From positions 1 to 9,747 of the forward strand of contig CAYHWW010000128.1 of NCBI GenBank assembly GCA_964360145.1: a stretch of 9,747 bases of DNA, in the 5' to 3' direction. How positions within the stretch are numbered: position 1 is the stretch's first letter; each line of letters starts with the position of its first letter. The DNA comes from CAYHWW01 sp964360145 (GTDB lineage Bacteria > Bdellovibrionota > UBA1018 > CAYHWW01). The translations under genes and the position numbers were made by a program. This document shows positions 1-7,307 of the stretch, piece by piece. The notes beneath the pieces were generated by a model. That model did no database searches. It worked only from the letters and a program-made list of their open reading frames with translations, and was not told the DNA's origin.

Positions 1-3000
1 TGGCCGGTGTAGCTACTTTCACCAATGGTCAAACCCGCAAGCCCAATGGCGGCACCACCTACCACAAAGCGGTATCTGCGGGCCTCACCAGCGCCTGCAC
101 GCCAGCCTTGATCACTATGAGCGCCACGATCAACACCATCGGATTTTCAACCCAACCTTCGGCGGCCATCACTGCGGGTACCGTATTCGCTCAACAACCA
201 GTTGCTGAAACACGCGACAAATGCGGCGACCGCAACACGACCTACGTCGGTAGCCTCATCACACTCAGGGCATCCAGCGACTCCGCCTGCACCTCCTACG
301 GAAACGGAACATTCACGACCACCACCAACCCCATGGCTACCGTGGCCGGTGCCTCGACCTTTTCTGGTGTGAGCTATAGCAAGGCGGACACGATTTACCT
401 CAAAGCCAATTTAACCTCCTGGACGGGGTGTTCAGCAGCCATCGTCGTGAGCCCTCAAACGAGCAGCACCAAGCTCACCTTCATGCAAAAGCCCAAAAAG
501 GCCATGGTGAATACCTACTTCGCTCCGCAAGTCACCGTGGGCATCACCGACGCCTATGGCAATACGATCAGCACCGAGAGCGACACCATCACGCTTTCTG
601 CTCACAGCGACAGCGGCTGCACCGTGGCCGCTGCGGGTACGCTGTCTCTCACGGCCAATGGCCTGGCCACAAGCAACGCTCTCGCCGCTTTTGATCGCCT
701 GCGCTACAGTAAAAAAGAGACGATTTACATCAAAGCCAACTCTGCCACCCATGGCAGCACCTGCTCAAGCGCCATTGAAGTCTTCGCCCACCCCTACCTG
801 GCCTCAAGCGGCGCCTGGGGCAACTGTTACCTCAACCCCACGGGCAGTGTGTACTGCTGGGGCAGCAACTACATCGGCGGTTCTGGATTAACTGCGAAAG
901 GCGTGCCCTTGCGTAGCAAAGGCGTGAGCGGCGCCGTCTCATTTGATATGGGCAGCGGCACTAACTGCTTTGTCAAAAACGACGGTACGGTATGGTGCTG
1001 GGGCACGGGCACCACCGGTCAATTGGGTAACGGCGCCAGCGTAACCTCAAACACGCCCGTTCAGGTGACCGGACTTGCCGGTGCGATTCAGGTCGTAGTG
1101 ATGAATGATCTCGCAGCCTGCGCTCTCTTGAGTGACGGCACCGCTTGGTGCTGGGGCGGTAATGCCAGCGGTCAACTAGGCATTGGCTCCACTGGCGGTA
1201 CCTTCAATACACCTCAACAAGTCGTGGGCATCACTGACGCCACCTACATCGCTGCCGGTGGCGCCCACGCTTGTGTGATTTTGCGTAACTCTACCGTCAA
1301 ATGCTGGGGTGTTGGCACCTACGGTACATTGGGCAATGGTGCCTATCTCAGTTCGAACACTCCTGTAACAGCGCTGGGCCTCGATAACGTACGCAGCCTG
1401 ACTCTGGGCTACTACAGCAGTTACGCCATACTCAACGATGGCTCTCTCTATGCCTGGGGCATTGACTCAGCGGGCGATCTGGGTACTGACCTCGTCTCAT
1501 CGAACATTGCTGTGCCCGTACCGATTTCTAATATTTCAGACGTTTTAGACATCAAGGTCGGTAAGGGAACTGGCTCCAGGGCGGTCTATGCCGCAAAAAC
1601 CGATGGCACGGCCTACCGCTGGGGTTACAACGCCAACGGCCAGCAAGGCGATGGCACGTGGACAAGTCAGCTCACCCCTATACAGATACCGGGCTATAGC
1701 GGTGTGATTCAGATGGGGGCCTCCGTCGCAGGGGGCATGGCCCTCTTCACTGACGGCAGTATCCGCAGCTGGGGCCGCCGCTCCACGGGCAGCATCGGAT
1801 CGGGTGGTGGCAGTGGCTTTGGCGCCCCCATGACCATTCCCACGCTTTCCAACGATGCGGGCCTTGTGAGCATCTCCAGTGGCACATCGGGCAGCACCTA
1901 CCCCAACACCTTCTGCGTGATGATGAACGACAATACGGCAAAGTGTTGGGGCATCAATCAGACCGGCTCAATTAACGGATCTTCGGTGCCTATTAGCTCT
2001 CCTACACCGGTCACCAATACGGTTACAGGCATTACACAGCTTTCAATCAACGATCAGCACAGCTGTGCCGTGAAAACCGACGCTTCAGCAGTGTGCTGGG
2101 GCTTGGGCACTAGCGGTCAGTTGGGCAATGGCGCCATTTTGACTAGCTATACTCCTGTGGTGGTGAACCTGGCGAATATCGCGCAGATTGAAGTCGGCAT
2201 ACTCTCAAGCTGCGCCCGCCGCACCGGTGGCGAAGTCTGGTGCTGGGGCGACAACGCCTTTGGGCAATTGGGTAACGCCGATGTCATACCTGGTGCGGTG
2301 CAAAGCAACCCCGTGCAGGTCGTGGGCATCACTGATGCCAAGAACATCGCATTGGGTGGATCCGCAGCCTGTGCCATTGTCGATAACGGCGCAGCCGCAG
2401 ATACGGTGCAGTGCTGGGGCCGCGACAACTCAGGCCAATTGGGCGATGGGGGCGCCATACCGGGCACTGACGTCTCCACTCCTGTTACTGTCTCGGGCCT
2501 GAGTGATGCCGGCGGCATGGTCGCGATCAGCGGCGGCGCAGGCCATTTTTGCGCATTGAAAAGCGACAGCACCGTATGGTGTTGGGGCTTAGCCACAAGC
2601 GGTCAAATGGGCGAAGGCTTGGCCGCAAACCGCTCCGCACCGGTGCAGGCCACAACCATTGTGGGCACGCCCGTGCAGCTCACCACCGGGCAAAACACCA
2701 CCTGCGTGCGCATCAATGACGGCACCATTCAATGCGCGGGGGCCAATACCGTCGGCCAAAATAGCGCTGCTTACACCGTCGCCGTTGAAAATCGCAGCAT
2801 GAGAACCGCCGTGGGATTCAATAACGTCGTCGACGTTCGCGTCATTGGATCAACCCTCTGCGCCCTCGTGAATGTCGCCGGCGTGAAATCCGTACGATGT
2901 TCAGGCAACGGCGACCAGTCGGGCAATATTGAAAAATATGATTCATTGTCAAACTACATAAAGAAGCCCTCGACCTATGGCGCCGGCGATAGCTTCGCCT

Positions 3001-4079
3001 GCCGCGTCGAAGAAGACGGCCGCGTGCGCTGCTGGGGCAAGAACTTGAGCGGTCAGCTGGGCAACGGCAACAATACCGACTCAAGCACACCTGTTTATGT
3101 CACGGGCATCACCATCGCTGACAGCATCGCCGTGGGCAAAGAACACGCCTGCGCGCTGCTTGCCGATGGCAAGGTCTTCTGCTGGGGCGAAAACGGCGCA
3201 GGCCAGTTGGGTAATAACTCCACCACGGATTCCAACGTGCCCGTCGAGATCAGCACCATCAGTGGCACCGTGATGCAGGTGGTTGCGGGCAACGCCCACA
3301 GCTGTGCTGCCATCGAGGGTACGGTGTTCAATGTCCGCTGCTGGGGCGACAACACCTATGGGCAGTTGGGTGATGCTACCTGGGTGGCCAAACTCACCCC
3401 TGCGGCCGTGAGCGTCGCTCCCACGACGTATATCAGCGCCGTGTGGGAGTACTTGATTCCCGGTGGCGACCACACCTGTGCTGCTATCAATGATCTGACC
3501 GTGCGCTGCTGGGGCCGCAATAACCTTTATCAGCTGGGCGATGGCACCACGACCGACCGCAACTCATCCGTGCGCGTGGGCGCCGGGGCGTCATCGATCA
3601 TAGAGCCCATGCTCTACGTCTCTGGTAGCGGCACGTCAAACCACACCTGCGGCGTATTATACGGCGGCGTCCAAGGCGCTGAAGGCAAAGTGCATTGCTG
3701 GGGCGACAACGCCGCGGGCCAGCTGGGCAACGGTGGCGGAGCGGTGGAAGCCGGCGCAGTAGCCGTGAGCAGCCTTACTAGCGCCATCAGCGTGGGCGCA
3801 GGCGCGAACCACAGCTGCGCGCCTAAGAGCGATGGCACCATGGCCTGCTGGGGTAAAAATCTCAGCGGTCAACTCGGCGACGGCACCAACAACAACTCCG
3901 GCACCCCCGTGGTCGTCAGCGGCATGACCGCCGCCGGCTGGTTCACGGCCATAGGCGCCGACCACAGCTGCGTCTGCCAGACGAACGGCATCGTCAAGTG
4001 CTGGGGTGAGAACGGGTTTGGCCAACTGGGCAATGCTTCCACCACGGACAGCACTACGCCCGTTACTGCTGGGTTCTAA
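1..4079 (+). CDS. Giant Ig-like / RCC1-repeat protein, 3' part (5' end outside window)
   Basis: The frame is open from base 3 to the TAA ending at 4079, giving 1,358 residues in the window. An ATG at 108 exists, but the frame continues upstream and codes for the end of a further repeat module, so 108 is not the true start. The N-terminal part (bases 3 to about 785) has Ig-like beta-sandwich modules with the signature 'DAYGN' and a closing 'Y-K-x-x-TIY-x-KA ... C-S-x-AI' segment. The rest is 21 RCC1-type blades of about 50 residues, typically 'H-S-C-A-x-x-x-D-G-x-V-x-CWG-x-N-x-x-GQLG-x-G'. RCC1 blades build seven-bladed propellers that usually bind other proteins. No catalytic motif is visible. 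The cysteine-rich blades and Ig-like modules suggest an exported or surface protein, but any signal peptide would lie outside the window. The protein ends right after the last blade, with no anchor domain. No SD or promoter can be judged. Confidence 0.93.
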   Translation, partial: AGVATFTNGQTRKPNGGTTYHKAVSAGLTSACTPALITMSATINTIGFSTQPSAAITAGTVFAQQPVAETRDKCGDRNTTYVGSLITLRASSDSACTSYGNGTFTTTTNPMATVAGASTFSGVSYSKADTIYLKANLTSWTGCSAAIVVSPQTSSTKLTFMQKPKKAMVNTYFAPQVTVGITDAYGNTISTESDTITLSAHSDSGCTVAAAGTLSLTANGLATSNALAAFDRLRYSKKETIYIKANSATHGSTCSSAIEVFAHPYLASSGAWGNCYLNPTGSVYCWGSNYIGGSGLTAKGVPLRSKGVSGAVSFDMGSGTNCFVKNDGTVWCWGTGTTGQLGNGASVTSNTPVQVTGLAGAIQVVVMNDLAACALLSDGTAWCWGGNASGQLGIGSTGGTFNTPQQVVGITDATYIAAGGAHACVILRNSTVKCWGVGTYGTLGNGAYLSSNTPVTALGLDNVRSLTLGYYSSYAILNDGSLYAWGIDSAGDLGTDLVSSNIAVPVPISNISDVLDIKVGKGTGSRAVYAAKTDGTAYRWGYNANGQQGDGTWTSQLTPIQIPGYSGVIQMGASVAGGMALFTDGSIRSWGRRSTGSIGSGGGSGFGAPMTIPTLSNDAGLVSISSGTSGSTYPNTFCVMMNDNTAKCWGINQTGSINGSSVPISSPTPVTNTVTGITQLSINDQHSCAVKTDASAVCWGLGTSGQLGNGAILTSYTPVVVNLANIAQIEVGILSSCARRTGGEVWCWGDNAFGQLGNADVIPGAVQSNPVQVVGITDAKNIALGGSAACAIVDNGAAADTVQCWGRDNSGQLGDGGAIPGTDVSTPVTVSGLSDAGGMVAISGGAGHFCALKSDSTVWCWGLATSGQMGEGLAANRSAPVQATTIVGTPVQLTTGQNTTCVRINDGTIQCAGANTVGQNSAAYTVAVENRSMRTAVGFNNVVDVRVIGSTLCALVNVAGVKSVRCSGNGDQSGNIEKYDSLSNYIKKPSTYGAGDSFACRVEEDGRVRCWGKNLSGQLGNGNNTDSSTPVYVTGITIADSIAVGKEHACALLADGKVFCWGENGAGQLGNNSTTDSNVPVEISTISGTVMQVVAGNAHSCAAIEGTVFNVRCWGDNTYGQLGDATWVAKLTPAAVSVAPTTYISAVWEYLIPGGDHTCAAINDLTVRCWGRNNLYQLGDGTTTDRNSSVRVGAGASSIIEPMLYVSGSGTSNHTCGVLYGGVQGAEGKVHCWGDNAAGQLGNGGGAVEAGAVAVSSLTSAISVGAGANHSCAPKSDGTMACWGKNLSGQLGDGTNNNSGTPVVVSGMTAAGWFTAIGADHSCVCQTNGIVKCWGENGFGQLGNASTTDSTTPVTAGF
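3..785 (+). repeat. Ig-like modules of 111 residues (about 2.4 copies)
   Basis: Three equivalent C-terminal module segments contain the cysteine codons at 96, 429 and 762, which are exactly 333 bases (111 codons) apart. Each follows a 'TTY/TIY-x-KA' strand. A second cysteine lies 47-48 codons earlier in the two complete modules (codons at 288 and 618), suggesting a disulfide in each module. The pattern of polar beta strands, 'DAYGNTIS' and an 'A-x-F' strand resembles bacterial Ig-like stalk domains. The first copy is cut by the window edge. Confidence 0.75.
801..4076 (+). repeat. 21 tandem RCC1-type propeller blades
   Basis: I count 21 blades by their 'CWG' core or its decayed form. The first is at codon 855 (VYCWG), the second at 996 (VWCWG), and the last is VKCWGEN near the C-terminus. 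Sixteen carry an intact CWG. Blades 5-7 read AWG, RWG and SWG (about 1380-1800). Blades 13-14 read CAG and CSG (about 2700-2910). Conserved features are a Cys about 11-19 residues before the core, D-G before the strand, and GQLG after it. At the DNA level the copies differ widely, so the array is old rather than recently amplified. Confidence 0.9.
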
Positions 4080-4110
4080 GCCCCCGCTCCACCAAACTCT
4101 TCAGCCAAGC

Positions 4111-4139
4111 TTGAGATGGGGCACATGCTTTTTTACTAT
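4111..4139 (+). promoter_or_regulatory. Sigma70-like promoter of the first ATPase gene
   Basis: A -35 box TTGAGA (4111-4116) and a -10 box TACTAT (4134-4139) are separated by 17 bp. Transcription would start near 4146, inside the left arm of the inverted repeat that follows, giving a leader of about 26 nt before the ATG at 4172. The promoter lies in the 92-bp gap after the RCC1 gene, so the ATPase probably forms its own transcription unit. Prediction is by eye. Confidence 0.55.
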
Positions 4140-4140
4140 G

Positions 4141-4173
4141 ATGCGATCATTTTACATGGCAAAATGATCGCAT
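4141..4173. promoter_or_regulatory. Perfect 13-bp inverted repeat running into the start codon (operator candidate)
   Basis: The arms ATGCGATCATTTT (4141-4153) and AAAATGATCGCAT (4161-4173) match perfectly around the 7-nt centre ACATGGC. The right arm includes the first two bases of the ATPase start codon, and the left arm begins 2 bp after the -10 box. Each arm holds one GATC. This position is classic for an operator that blocks RNA polymerase. As RNA, a transcript starting inside the left arm would keep only part of the stem, so a DNA-binding role seems more likely. The binding protein is unknown; autoregulation by the ATPase is a guess. Confidence 0.7.
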
Positions 4174-5317
4174 GTACACGAGGATTCTAGCGGAAGAAAT
4201 CCGTAAATCGTCGAAATCTACCCTCCTTTTGGGCCCACGCCAGACGGGTAAATCGACGCTCCTCAAATCCCTGAACCCCGACCTCACTGTGAACCTCGCC
4301 CATGAACCGACGTACCTCAGGTTCCTGGGAAATCCCTCGGAGCTGGAGGAGACCATCGCGTCCAACTCCTCTTCCACCGTCTTCATCGACGAAGTTCAAC
4401 GAATCCCGAGCCTTCTCAACACCATCCAGTATCTCATCGATGAAAAACGCCACACCGGGCGATTCCTCATCTCGGGATCGAGCGCGCGAAAGCTCAGGCG
4501 AGGGCACGCCAACTTGCTGCCTGGCCGTGTTTTCGTTTACAGGATGACCCCCCTGATCACGGCGGAGCTGGACTACGCCGTGAATGAAAAGGCCGCCTTG
4601 AGCACGGGCTGCCTGCCTGGGGTGTACTCAGAAAAAGAGCAGGGAGCCCGCACGCGCATCCTGCGGGGATACGCGGCGACTTACCTTAAAGAAGAGATCC
4701 AAGCTGAGGCCCTCAGCCGGAACCTGGAAGGCTTCGTACGGTTCCTCAATATGGCGGCGGCCACCGCCGGCCAATTCCTCGATTTAGCGAAACTTGGGTC
4801 CGCCGCCCAGATCAGAAGGCCCACAGCCGTGCGATATTTTGAAGTATTGGAAGACACGCTCATCGTGAGCCGCTGCGAGCCTTACGCCAGGAGCGAAAAA
4901 ACCAGGCTCGTGCAGCATCCGCGGTATTTTTTTTTCGACACAGGTGTCCTCAACGGCATTCTGGGTAATTTCATCGCATCCGAGGAGAGAAAGGGTCTCC
5001 TCTTCGAACACCTCGTCTACAACCAAATTCAACATTCTTGTCAGGCCCGGGATATCGAATTCCGACTCTCAACTTTCCGGACCGCCCAAGGTGCGGAAGT
5101 GGACTTCATCCTCGAGCTCGGAGGGGAGACCTGGGCCATCGAAGTAAAGGCCTCCGCCAATGTGGGGGCCGCTGACCTTCGGGGACTCGAGAGCTTCACG
5201 CGCCTCTTCGGTGGCAAGGCCCAGCGTGCGGTTGCCACGCTGGGGGGGAATGAGCGAAAAAGAGACGGCGTTTGGATCCTACCCTGGCAATCTCTTTTGA
5301 AGAAGATTGGTTTGTAG
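4172..5317 (+). CDS. AAA ATPase with C-terminal DUF4143 domain (AAA_14 family)
   Basis: The 381-residue product is a normal length for this family. The AAA_14 ATPase domain has Walker A GPRQTGKST (residues 21-29), Walker B TVFIDEVQ (69-76) and a sensor-like SGSSARKL (101-108). The C-terminal DUF4143 part has a helical winged-helix-like middle, the FFFDTGVL strand (253-260), LLFEHLVYNQI (276-286) and a nuclease-like core with E309-V-D311 and E324-V-K326, resembling PD-(D/E)XK folds. Family proteins are widespread in bacteria and archaea, and their function is not known to me. Nuclease activity has not been shown by anything here. The start at 4172 is the first in-frame ATG after the promoter. 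No SD is seen; the upstream bases are occupied by the inverted repeat. A run of nine T (4927-4935) encodes the FFF. The gene is convergent with a second, different member. Confidence 0.93.
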   Translation: MYTRILAEEIRKSSKSTLLLGPRQTGKSTLLKSLNPDLTVNLAHEPTYLRFLGNPSELEETIASNSSSTVFIDEVQRIPSLLNTIQYLIDEKRHTGRFLISGSSARKLRRGHANLLPGRVFVYRMTPLITAELDYAVNEKAALSTGCLPGVYSEKEQGARTRILRGYAATYLKEEIQAEALSRNLEGFVRFLNMAAATAGQFLDLAKLGSAAQIRRPTAVRYFEVLEDTLIVSRCEPYARSEKTRLVQHPRYFFFDTGVLNGILGNFIASEERKGLLFEHLVYNQIQHSCQARDIEFRLSTFRTAQGAEVDFILELGGETWAIEVKASANVGAADLRGLESFTRLFGGKAQRAVATLGGNERKRDGVWILPWQSLLKKIGL

Positions 5318-5341
5318 CGGATTGTACCTATTTCAAAGCAA

Positions 5342-5363
5342 GCAAGGGGGGGCAGCCCCTTGC
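5342..5363. terminator. Hairpin between convergent ATPase genes, possible bidirectional terminator
   Basis: An 8-bp perfect stem GCAAGGGG/CCCCTTGC (5342-5349 with 5356-5363) encloses a 6-nt loop in the 70-bp gap between the two stop codons. No T-run follows on the plus strand. The minus strand continues TTGCTTTG, a poor U-tract. The position fits a shared terminator, but the form is not canonical. Confidence 0.4.
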
Positions 5364-5387
5364 ATTCCTACATCTATGTGAAGATTT

Positions 5388-6566
5388 TCAACATCTCTTA
5401 AGCCACCCGCGAGGGTCTCGTGAAAACACTCTGTAGTCCGACTCTGAAAGAAAACAAATCTTGCTCTGAGGGTATTTTTTCTCGAAAGCAAGCAGGCCCC
5501 TGCCCCGCTTTCTGCGGCCAGATTTTACCTCGATGGCAAACAGCTTTCCTTCCAGCTCCACCACATAATCCACTTCATCATCGCCCTCGCGCCAGTAATA
5601 CAAGTCATCAACGGCGCCGTGAAGCTCTGCTCCCACTGCCGCCTCAAAAAGCCGCCCTCTGAGTTCAGGCTCTTTGCTGAGAGCGGTTCCCGCATGCCGA
5701 TACCCGCATAGTGCAGGGCATAAAGGCAGGATTTTTGGACTCGAGGCCTTGCGCCTCATATGTGATCCAGAATACTTCTGCAGCGCGGAAAATAAAAAAG
5801 CGCTCTCGAAGAGCGAGAGATAATACTTCACGACGTCCACATTTCCCGACTCTTGCAGCTGTCCCAGCAACTTATTCAAGCTCACCTCCTGGGCGGGATA
5901 AGCGGTGAGAAGCTCGAAGGTCTGTCTGAATAAGGCGGGCTTTGCAACCTTGGCGTAGCGCAAAATATCTTTGGCTATGACAGCCTCTAAAATGGAGTTC
6001 TGAAAATAGCTGCGCCAACGCATCGGGTCTTTCCGAAATTCCGCCGCTCGTGGATATCCACCCAGGACCAAGTATTCATCTAAATCCATGCCAAGAGCGG
6101 ATTCGCTCTCATGAAAGCCCCAGTGACGGGCCGGGATGACCTCAAAACGCCCTGCCAGACTATCGCCCAACCCTTGCGTGAGACTGAGGGAGCTGGATCC
6201 CAATAAGACGAGTTTAACCCGTTTATTTTCACGAATAGAGCGATCCCAAAGGGCTTTAATTCTGTCAGACCAGAGCAGGATTTTCTGAACTTCATCAAGG
6301 ATGATGACAGCGGTTTTGGAGCCTGCGCCTATCCCTTTCTGCCACTCCTCTTGAATCCACTCCGCCCCCGGCGCGAGTACATCATCCGCAGAGGCATAGT
6401 GAGCGCTACCAGATAGGGCCTGCCTCAGGGCCATGACGCCTGTGGTTTTGCCGACTTGACGTGGGCCTAGAATGACCTGAATGAGGGGGGACTTTTCTTT
6501 GAGCCTGCGCTCTAAATGCTCTACGAAATCCCTACGGTGGCTGGGCACAGGCTTGCTCGCACTCAT
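5388..6566 (-). CDS. AAA ATPase with C-terminal DUF4143 domain, second and divergent copy
   Basis: The 392-residue product has Walker A GPRQVGKTT (residues 34-42), Walker B VIILDEVQK (87-95), a sensor-like LLGSSSLSL (121-129), a 'YLVLGGYPRA' segment (165-174) and a C-terminal DUF4143 part with GRLFEAAVGAEL (304-315), E331-V-D333 and FAIEVKSG (343-350). The last two resemble the PD-(D/E)XK metal-binding layout. The same architecture as the first ATPase with low sequence identity says these are separate family branches, not a local duplication. Family function is unknown to me. The ATG at 6564-6566 has no SD, and the -10 box of its promoter ends only 6 bases before it, so the mRNA is probably leaderless. 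It lies 31 bp downstream of the CHAD gene on the same strand, but the promoter inside the intervening repeat suggests separate control. Confidence 0.93.
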   Translation of the reverse strand: MSASKPVPSHRRDFVEHLERRLKEKSPLIQVILGPRQVGKTTGVMALRQALSGSAHYASADDVLAPGAEWIQEEWQKGIGAGSKTAVIILDEVQKILLWSDRIKALWDRSIRENKRVKLVLLGSSSLSLTQGLGDSLAGRFEVIPARHWGFHESESALGMDLDEYLVLGGYPRAAEFRKDPMRWRSYFQNSILEAVIAKDILRYAKVAKPALFRQTFELLTAYPAQEVSLNKLLGQLQESGNVDVVKYYLSLFESAFLFSALQKYSGSHMRRKASSPKILPLCPALCGYRHAGTALSKEPELRGRLFEAAVGAELHGAVDDLYYWREGDDEVDYVVELEGKLFAIEVKSGRRKRGRGLLAFEKKYPQSKICFLSESDYRVFSRDPRGWLKRC

Positions 6567-6608
6567 TTTAGTAGTTTAACCTATCAGTTTTAGTAGGTCA
6601 ACCTATCA
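6566..6608. promoter_or_regulatory. Tandem 21-bp direct repeat over promoter and start codon
   Basis: Two copies, at 6566-6586 and 6588-6608, lie 22 bp apart and agree at 19 of 21 positions. On the plus strand each begins TTTTAGTAG and ends AACCTATCA. The distal copy has a short inner palindrome TAGGT-CA-ACCTA. The proximal copy reaches the first base of the ATPase start codon, and the distal one contains the stop codon of the CHAD gene. The roughly two-turn spacing would place two bound protein units on the same face of the helix. A role as operator is inferred. Confidence 0.7.
6573..6601 (-). promoter_or_regulatory. Sigma70-like promoter of the second ATPase, leaderless
   Basis: Reading the minus strand, TTGACC (6601-6596) and TAAACT (6578-6573) are separated by 17 bp. 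The first lies in the distal direct repeat and the second in the proximal one; each copy differs from the other just within these boxes. A start 7 bases after the -10 box falls on the A of the ATG (6566), so the transcript would lack a 5' leader. Confidence 0.5.
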
Positions 6609-7293
6609 AAACATCGACCTGAGCATTCAGCCGCGAAAGGTCTTTTTTGATCAGGGCATTGCTGCCCAAGAAGCCTTGCAGCATTTCCAAGTCATGGGCC
6701 TTACCCAAGACATCCTGGAGTTTTTTCAGCTTCCCCACCGGGCGCCCCAGGGCCTCCAAGGCGTAGCGGTTTTTTTTCACAGCAATGCGCAGGCGGTGGA
6801 GTACCTCGGCCCGCGGCAACGGGGCGCCACCCCATGGCGCGATGCGATCATGGAGCAGCGCGACCACGGGATCCGCGCTCAGCGCCCTCTGAGCAACCAA
6901 CCGATCAATGACTTCCGTGATCTGACGAGAGAGCCTTCGACGTCGCTTTCCGTTCAATAATTTCTGGGCTTCCCGCAGAGCTTTCCCGCGCCTGACCTTC
7001 AAAGCCGCGGGGTCGAGGGCATAGACTTGAGCGCCCTTGATGGCGACGTCGAGCTCACGCACCGCGCCCAGCCCACGGCCCAAGCCGCGCAGGTCCCGCT
7101 CCAACACCTTGAACCGCAGCGGCGGTGAGCCATGCCTCAACACCCAAAGCAAAGCGCGGGTACGCCTCGTCGCCAGGCGCAATTCATGGATGGCATTAAC
7201 CCCGCCCTTCCTCCGCACCTCTGCCATGAGCGGCGCCATGGCGGCCTTCTGCGTTTTTGCGTATTGGTAGAGACGGCGCGGATCGGGGTGCAT
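6598..7293 (-). CDS. CHAD domain protein
   Basis: The 231-residue protein is highly basic and predicted all-helical. Two CHAD half-repeats are visible: HELRLATRRTRALL (residues 36-49) with LGAVRELDV (75-83), and LHRLRIAVKKNRYALE (165-180) with LQDVLGKAHDLEML (192-205). The family folds as two helical bundles around a Lys/Arg/His-lined channel that binds inorganic polyphosphate and often sits on polyphosphate granules. No CYTH partner domain or polyphosphate kinase is in the window, so the role here is inferred. The ATG at 7293 is chosen because AAGGGGGG (7307-7300) sits 6 bases upstream; a TTG at 7350 would add 19 residues without a good SD. Its stop codon lies inside the operator-like repeat of the downstream ATPase. 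An A8 run on the coding strand encodes the K-K-N near residue 173. Confidence 0.9.
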   Translation of the reverse strand: MHPDPRRLYQYAKTQKAAMAPLMAEVRRKGGVNAIHELRLATRRTRALLWVLRHGSPPLRFKVLERDLRGLGRGLGAVRELDVAIKGAQVYALDPAALKVRRGKALREAQKLLNGKRRRRLSRQITEVIDRLVAQRALSADPVVALLHDRIAPWGGAPLPRAEVLHRLRIAVKKNRYALEALGRPVGKLKKLQDVLGKAHDLEMLQGFLGSNALIKKDLSRLNAQVDVLIG

Positions 7294-7299
7294 CGATGA

Positions 7300-7307
7300 C
7301 CCCCCTT
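7300..7307 (-). promoter_or_regulatory. Ribosome binding site deciding the CHAD start
   Basis: AAGGGGGG on the minus strand lies 6 bases before the ATG at 7293. It supports this start over the in-frame TTG at 7350. Confidence 0.6.

Noticed and set aside
2147..2596. Long antisense open frames within the RCC1 gene
   Set aside because: They mirror the repeated codon pattern of the sense repeats, have no SD and resemble no protein family; they are shadows.
4107..4134. Possible terminator AAGC...GCTT followed by six T after the RCC1 gene
   Set aside because: The stem is only 4 bp with a 16-nt loop, and the same bases are better explained as the promoter of the next gene.
5318..5341. Sequence TACCTATTTCA near the end of the first ATPase, slightly like AACCTATCA of the second ATPase's repeat
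   Set aside because: The match is too short and interrupted to count as a third repeat copy or a target-site duplication.
4172..6566. The two ATPases as a recent tandem inverted duplication
   Set aside because: The proteins share architecture and motifs only; sequence between motifs and the upstream repeats differ, so recent duplication is unlikely.
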